The translations under genes and the position numbers were made by a program. Below are positions 60,784 to 64,000 of a stretch of DNA of 64,000 nt, in pieces. This stretch comes from Ramlibacter sp. (lineage in GTDB: Bacteria > Pseudomonadota > Gammaproteobacteria > Burkholderiales > Burkholderiaceae_C). The stretch's first letter is position 1, and each line of letters begins with the position of its first letter. The notes beneath the pieces were generated by a model that saw nothing but the letters and a program-made list of their open reading frames with translations, did not search any database and was not told the origin of the DNA. Where the stretch lies: positions 1 to 64,000 of the forward strand of contig JAJTCN010000004.1 of the NCBI GenBank assembly GCA_021323335.1, given 5' to 3'.

Positions 60784-60799
60784 GCGGGCGGGCTATAAT
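60770..60799 (+). promoter_or_regulatory. Sigma-70 promoter of rpsT
   Basis: TTGAAC and TATAAT separated by 18 bases; the -10 is a perfect consensus. Expected transcript start near 60806, giving a leader of about 38 bases with AAGGAA before the rpsT ATG. The -35 lies inside the first codons of divergent murJ. Confidence 0.8.
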
Positions 60800-60843
60800 G
60801 GTGGGCTTTGCTGGCATCATCCTCAGACACCTAAGGAACACAC

Positions 60844-61152
60844 ATGGCCTCTGCCAAACCCAAGAAAAAGAACCCGCGCCTCGCGTCGGGCCGCAAGCGC
60901 GCCCGCCAGGACGTGAAGCTGAACGCAGCCAACACCTCGCTGCGCTCCAAGTACCGCACCGCGGTGAAGAACGTCGAGAAGGCCGTCGCCGCCGGTGACA
61001 AGGCCAAGGCGACCGAACTCTTCGCCAAGGCCCAGTCGATCGTGGACACGGTCGCCGACAAGGGCATCTTCCACAAGAACAAGGCGTCGCGCGACAAGAG
61101 CCGCCTGTCCGCCAAGGTGAAGGGCCTCCAGGCCCCCGCCGCAACCGCCTGA
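60844..61152 (+). CDS. rpsT: 30S ribosomal protein S20
   Basis: 102 aa, Lys/Ala-rich helical primary 16S-binding protein of the small subunit. [48 protein letters not shown] is near-identical in style to betaproteobacterial S20; the C-terminal LQAPAATA tail is a common extension in this group. Strong promoter and terminator mark a single-gene transcript. AAGGAAC ribosome-binding site. Confidence 0.98.
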   Translation: MASAKPKKKNPRLASGRKRARQDVKLNAANTSLRSKYRTAVKNVEKAVAAGDKAKATELFAKAQSIVDTVADKGIFHKNKASRDKSRLSAKVKGLQAPAATA

Positions 61153-61223
61153 TCACCCATCAGGTCAGCCCGTGAGGCGCAAGCTTCACGCCGTTTGAAC
61201 CGGGTGCGCTGCCAGCAAAAGTG

Positions 61224-61248
61224 AAAAACCGCCTTCGGGCGGTTTTTT
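61224..61248. terminator. Rho-independent terminator, rpsT
   Basis: AAAAACCGCC pairs with GGCGGTTTTT around TTCG, with a T-run after it. The minus-strand side likewise has AAAA... giving a T-run for the convergent DUF3579 gene, so it can serve both. Confidence 0.95.
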
Positions 61249-61258
61249 CATGGGCCGG

Positions 61259-61561
61259 CTACTTCTCGAACTTCCCCTCGCTGACCTTCAGCTCGTTGTC
61301 GCGGGCGAAGTTGATCACGAAGTCCCAGGCCATCGGCTCGTGGTCGCGCAGCGCGCGATGGACGATCACGCACTTGACCCCGTCGATGACGGTGGGGATG
61401 CACCAGGGCGAATAGCTCAGGTGGCTGCCCGGCTGGGCGCCGCCGGGGCGGAACGAGCTCATCACGCCCGCCAGCCGCTCCGCCCAGTCGCTGGGACGGA
61501 AGGTGCGCCCGTCCCGGGTGATGCCCTGGATGAACACTTCGCTGGGGTTGCTGGGGACCAT
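61259..61561 (-). CDS. DUF3579-family protein
   Basis: 100 aa from MVPSNPSEVFIQGITRDGRTFRPSDWAERLAGVMSSF (the ORF-track start at 61606 adds residues without homology in style). Conserved GITRDGRxFRPSDWAERL, LxYSPWCxPxxIDGVKCV and FVINFARDNEL are the DUF3579 hallmarks, a betaproteobacterial family always found near argF/rpsT. Cytoplasmic, function unknown. Convergent with rpsT and divergent from argD. Confidence 0.93.
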   Translation of the reverse strand: MVPSNPSEVFIQGITRDGRTFRPSDWAERLAGVMSSFRPGGAQPGSHLSYSPWCIPTVIDGVKCVIVHRALRDHEPMAWDFVINFARDNELKVSEGKFEK

Positions 61562-61616
61562 GGGTGGCGGGTCTCGGCGCGGGGCAGCGTGGTTGCTGCA
61601 GCGCACAAGTATTCTA

Positions 61617-61628
61617 TCTTATATAAGA
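61617..61628. promoter_or_regulatory. Perfect palindrome TCTTATATAAGA, candidate operator or promoter element
   Basis: A 12-bp AT-only-centre palindrome between the divergent DUF3579 and argD genes, inside an AT-rich island (ATTCTATCTTATATAAGAGTT) unusual for this genome. On the minus strand TATAAGATAGAAT could supply a -10. A GntR-type regulator is conceivable; ArgR boxes look different. Confidence 0.4.
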
Positions 61629-61798
61629 GTTGAGCTCGGTGGACGCCCCGGCCGGCCGGCGGCCGCCGGCTTGCGGGACGCATCGCAGTGATGCGGAATT
61701 CTCAAACAACGCAGGCAAGGCGTGTGCCTACAATCGTGCTCCAGCGGCTCACTCTTTCGTTGAGCCGATTTCATTTGTGAAGCACGGAGAAGCGCGCA

Positions 61799-62992
61799 AT
61801 GGCACAGATCGAGGCGTCCTCGCCCCACACCATGAACACCTACGGCCGGCTGCCCATCGCGCTGGACCGTGGCGAAGGCGTGTACGTGTGGGACGTGAAC
61901 GGCAAGCGCTATCTCGACGCCTTGGCCGGCATCGCCGTCAACACGCTCGGCCACAACCACCCCAAGCTGGTGCCCGCGCTGCAGGAACAGGTCGCCAAGA
62001 TCATCCACAGCTGCAACTACTACCACGTGCCCAACCAGGAAAAGCTGGCGGCCAAGCTGGTGGAGCTGTCGGGCATGACGAACGTGTTCTTCGGCTCGAC
62101 CGGCCTGGAAGCCAACGAGGCGGCGATCAAGCTGGCGCGCAAGTTCGGCCACGACCGCGGCATCGACCGGCCCGAGATCGTGGTTTACGAGAAGGCCTTC
62201 CACGGCCGCAGCATCGCCACGCTGTCGGCCACCGGCAACGAGAAGGTGCAGCAGGGCTTCGGGCCGCTGGTGGAGGGCTTCATCCGCGTGCCGATGAACG
62301 ACGTGGACGCGCTGCGCCGCGCCACCGACGGCAACCGCAACGTCGTCGCCGTGTTCTTCGAGACGATCCAGGGCGAAGGCGGCATCAACCAGATGCGCAT
62401 CGACTACCTGCAGAAGGTGCGCGAGATGTGCGACCAGCGCAACTGGCTGCTGATGATCGACGAGGTGCAATGCGGCATGGGCCGCACCGGCAAGTGGTTC
62501 GCGCACCAGTGGGCCGGCATCGTGCCGGACGTGATGCCGCTGGCCAAGGGCCTGGGCTCCGGCGTGCCGATCGCCGCGGTGGTGGCCGGCCCGCGCGCGG
62601 CGGACATCTTCCAGCCCGGCAACCACGGCACCACCTTCGGCGGCAACCCGCTGGCCATGCGGGCCGGCGTGGAAACGATCCGCATCATGGAAGAAGACGG
62701 CCTGCTGGAGAACGCCTCGCGCGTGGGCGCGCACCTGAAAGGCGCGCTCGCCCGGGAACTCGGCGGGCTGAAGGGCGTGGTGGAAGTGCGCGGCCAGGGC
62801 CTGATGATCGGCGTGGAGCTGGCGCGTCCCTGCGGCGTGCTGACGCAGCGCGCGGCGGAGGCCGGCCTGTTGATCAGCGTGACGGCCGACACCGTGGTCC
62901 GGCTGCTGCCCGCGCTGATCATGACCGAGGCGCAGGCCGACGAGGTGGTGGGCATCCTGGCGCCGCTGGTGAAGTCTTTCCTGGCGGAGTGA
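61799..62992 (+). CDS. argD: Acetylornithine aminotransferase (class III)
   Basis: 397 aa PLP enzyme of arginine biosynthesis converting N-acetylglutamate-5-semialdehyde to acetylornithine; many members also use succinyldiaminopimelate. SATGNEKVQQGFGPLVEGF, substrate region FFGSTGLEANEAAIKLARK, PLP Asp in LLMIDEVQCGMGRTGK, Schiff-base Lys in MPLAKGLGSG, and HGTTFGGNPLAMRAG. GGAGAAG site. Operon with argF, six bases downstream. Confidence 0.95.
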   Translation: MAQIEASSPHTMNTYGRLPIALDRGEGVYVWDVNGKRYLDALAGIAVNTLGHNHPKLVPALQEQVAKIIHSCNYYHVPNQEKLAAKLVELSGMTNVFFGSTGLEANEAAIKLARKFGHDRGIDRPEIVVYEKAFHGRSIATLSATGNEKVQQGFGPLVEGFIRVPMNDVDALRRATDGNRNVVAVFFETIQGEGGINQMRIDYLQKVREMCDQRNWLLMIDEVQCGMGRTGKWFAHQWAGIVPDVMPLAKGLGSGVPIAAVVAGPRAADIFQPGNHGTTFGGNPLAMRAGVETIRIMEEDGLLENASRVGAHLKGALARELGGLKGVVEVRGQGLMIGVELARPCGVLTQRAAEAGLLISVTADTVVRLLPALIMTEAQADEVVGILAPLVKSFLAE

Positions 62993-62997
62993 GCGCC

Positions 62998-63918
62998 ATG
63001 GGGCTGCGCCATTTCCTCCAGTTCAGCGACCTGACGACCGAGGAGCACGAGTGGATCTTCCAGCGTGCGGCGGTGATCAAGCGCAAGTTCAAAAACTACG
63101 AGAAGTACCACCCGCTGGCCGACCGCACGCTGGCAATGATCTTCGAGAAGGCCTCCACCCGCACGCGGGTGAGCTTCGAGGCGGGCATGTACCAGCTGGG
63201 CGGCTCGGTGGTGCACCTCACCACCGGGGACAGCCAGCTCGGCCGCGCCGAGCCCATCGAGGACAGCGCCAAGGTCATCAGCCGGATGGTGGACCTGGTG
63301 ATGATCCGCACTTTCGGGCAGGACAAGATCGAGCGCTTCGCCGAGCACTCGCGGGTGCCGGTGATCAACGGCCTGACCAACGAATTCCATCCGTGCCAGA
63401 TCTTGGCGGACATCTTCACCTACATCGAGCACCGCGGCTCGATCCGGGGCCGCGTCGTCGCCTGGGTCGGTGACGGCAACAACATGGCCAACACCTGGCT
63501 GCAGGCGGCGGAGCTGCTCGGCTTCACCGTGCACGTGAGCACGCCCACCGGCTACGAGGTGGACCAGGCCATCGCCGGCATCCGCAGCAGCGAGAGCTAC
63601 AAGGTCTTCAAGGACCCGATGGAGGCCTGCCGCGGCGCCGACCTGGTGACCACGGACGTCTGGACCAGCATGGGTTTCGAAGCGGAGAACGAAGAGCGCC
63701 GCAAGGCCTTCGCCGACTGGTGCGTCGACGCCGACATGATGCGCGTGGCGAAGCCGGATGCCTTGTTCATGCACTGCCTGCCCGCGCATCGCGGCGAGGA
63801 AGTGGAAGCCGACGTCATCGACGGCCCGCAGTCCGTGGTGTGGGACGAGGCGGAAAACCGCATGCACGTGCAGAAGGCGCTGATGGAGTTCCTGCTGCTG
63901 GGGAAGGTGACGGGGTAG
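62998..63918 (+). CDS. argF: Ornithine carbamoyltransferase
   Basis: 306 aa. Carbamoyl-phosphate motif EKASTRTRVSFE, ornithine/second substrate loops GTNEFHPCQILADI-like LTNEFHPCQILADIFT, and the C-terminal HCLPAHRGEEV loop. Forms citrulline from ornithine in arginine synthesis. MGLRHFLQFSDLTTEEHEW start is supported by the six-base spacing from argD. Full length; a half-copy of the palindromic repeat follows. Confidence 0.97.
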   Translation: MGLRHFLQFSDLTTEEHEWIFQRAAVIKRKFKNYEKYHPLADRTLAMIFEKASTRTRVSFEAGMYQLGGSVVHLTTGDSQLGRAEPIEDSAKVISRMVDLVMIRTFGQDKIERFAEHSRVPVINGLTNEFHPCQILADIFTYIEHRGSIRGRVVAWVGDGNNMANTWLQAAELLGFTVHVSTPTGYEVDQAIAGIRSSESYKVFKDPMEACRGADLVTTDVWTSMGFEAENEERRKAFADWCVDADMMRVAKPDALFMHCLPAHRGEEVEADVIDGPQSVVWDEAENRMHVQKALMEFLLLGKVTG

Positions 63919-63931
63919 CCTGATTGGATGC

Positions 63932-63955
63932 CGGGTTCGCGCAGCGACCCCGCCA
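63932..63955. repeat. Half copy of the glnS-downstream palindrome
   Basis: CGGGTTCGCG-CAGCGACCCCGCCA matches the left arm at 11836-11861 except for one missing base. The other arm is not seen before the window ends; it may lie outside, or the copy may be decayed. Confidence 0.6.
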
Positions 63956-64000
63956 CTCTTCCCCTAATTGGCGGGCGCCGCCGCCCCGAACCGCCCGCCG

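Overview
This is a 64 kb piece of a high-GC (roughly 68-70%) betaproteobacterial chromosome. Gene content and gene order (hda next to a HAD phosphatase, pcnB-folK, purM; murJ / rpsT / DUF3579 / argD-argF; PA2779-PA2778; gshA type 1) point to Burkholderiales, most likely Comamonadaceae, with a Ramlibacter- or Variovorax-like organism as best guess. This is inferred from remembered family resemblance, not from a search. No tRNA, rRNA, CRISPR array, insertion sequence or prophage was seen.

Layout. 1-4.2 kb: 3' end of mutS, overlapped by an Anbu proteasome-like peptidase gene; two alpha/beta hydrolases; uppP. 4.3-8.7 kb: a very small protein, a membrane protein, then a tightly packed run of two paralogous 2TM proteins around an exported hydrolase, followed by a LytS/LytR-type two-component pair. 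8.7-12 kb: an orphan strong terminator that may end a small RNA, a Tyr/Pro-rich secreted protein, glnS. 12-16.8 kb is the accessory-looking part: a membrane-anchored Mrr-type nuclease, a Gln-rich protein with an internal duplication, an SGNH-like hydrolase, a markedly GC-poor HEPN-like gene preceded by a 14-codon relic of an Mrr-type N-terminus, an eRF1-like small protein, an MTH1187 thiamine-binding protein, and several copies of a small palindromic repeat.

16.8-25.9 kb: class V aminotransferase, VOC protein, a Cache/PAS sensor kinase, a CbiM-like membrane protein, an EamA transporter and dbpA. 26-28.7 kb: a two-gene DNA-repair cassette (radical SAM protein plus UdgX uracil-DNA cross-linker) with a near-perfect LexA box on the first start codon. 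28.8-36.2 kb: RcnB-like protein, SDR oxidoreductase, a large hybrid kinase with receiver and Hpt domains, an extra-operonic IF-1 and gshA. 36.4-47.4 kb: mostly small stress, envelope and hypothetical proteins, including HPF/RaiA, the PA2779/PA2778 pair, a serine hydrolase, a Nudix hydrolase, two related L,D-transpeptidases and a DUF808 membrane protein.

47.5-64 kb: a di-haem plus tri-haem cytochrome c pair, a tyrosine phosphatase, an isolated atpE-like ATP synthase subunit c gene with a very strong Shine-Dalgarno sequence, folK, pcnB, HAD phosphatase, hda, AI-2E-type permease, purM, MFS transporter, an orphan ParA, SirB1, murJ, rpsT, DUF3579, argD and argF.

The most interesting signals are the SOS-controlled radical SAM-UdgX cassette, the low-GC HEPN-like gene fused by translational coupling to a nuclease relic, the orphan atpE, and the Anbu gene coupled to mutS. 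Most long lines of the ORF track are antisense or alternate-frame shadows produced by the high GC content.
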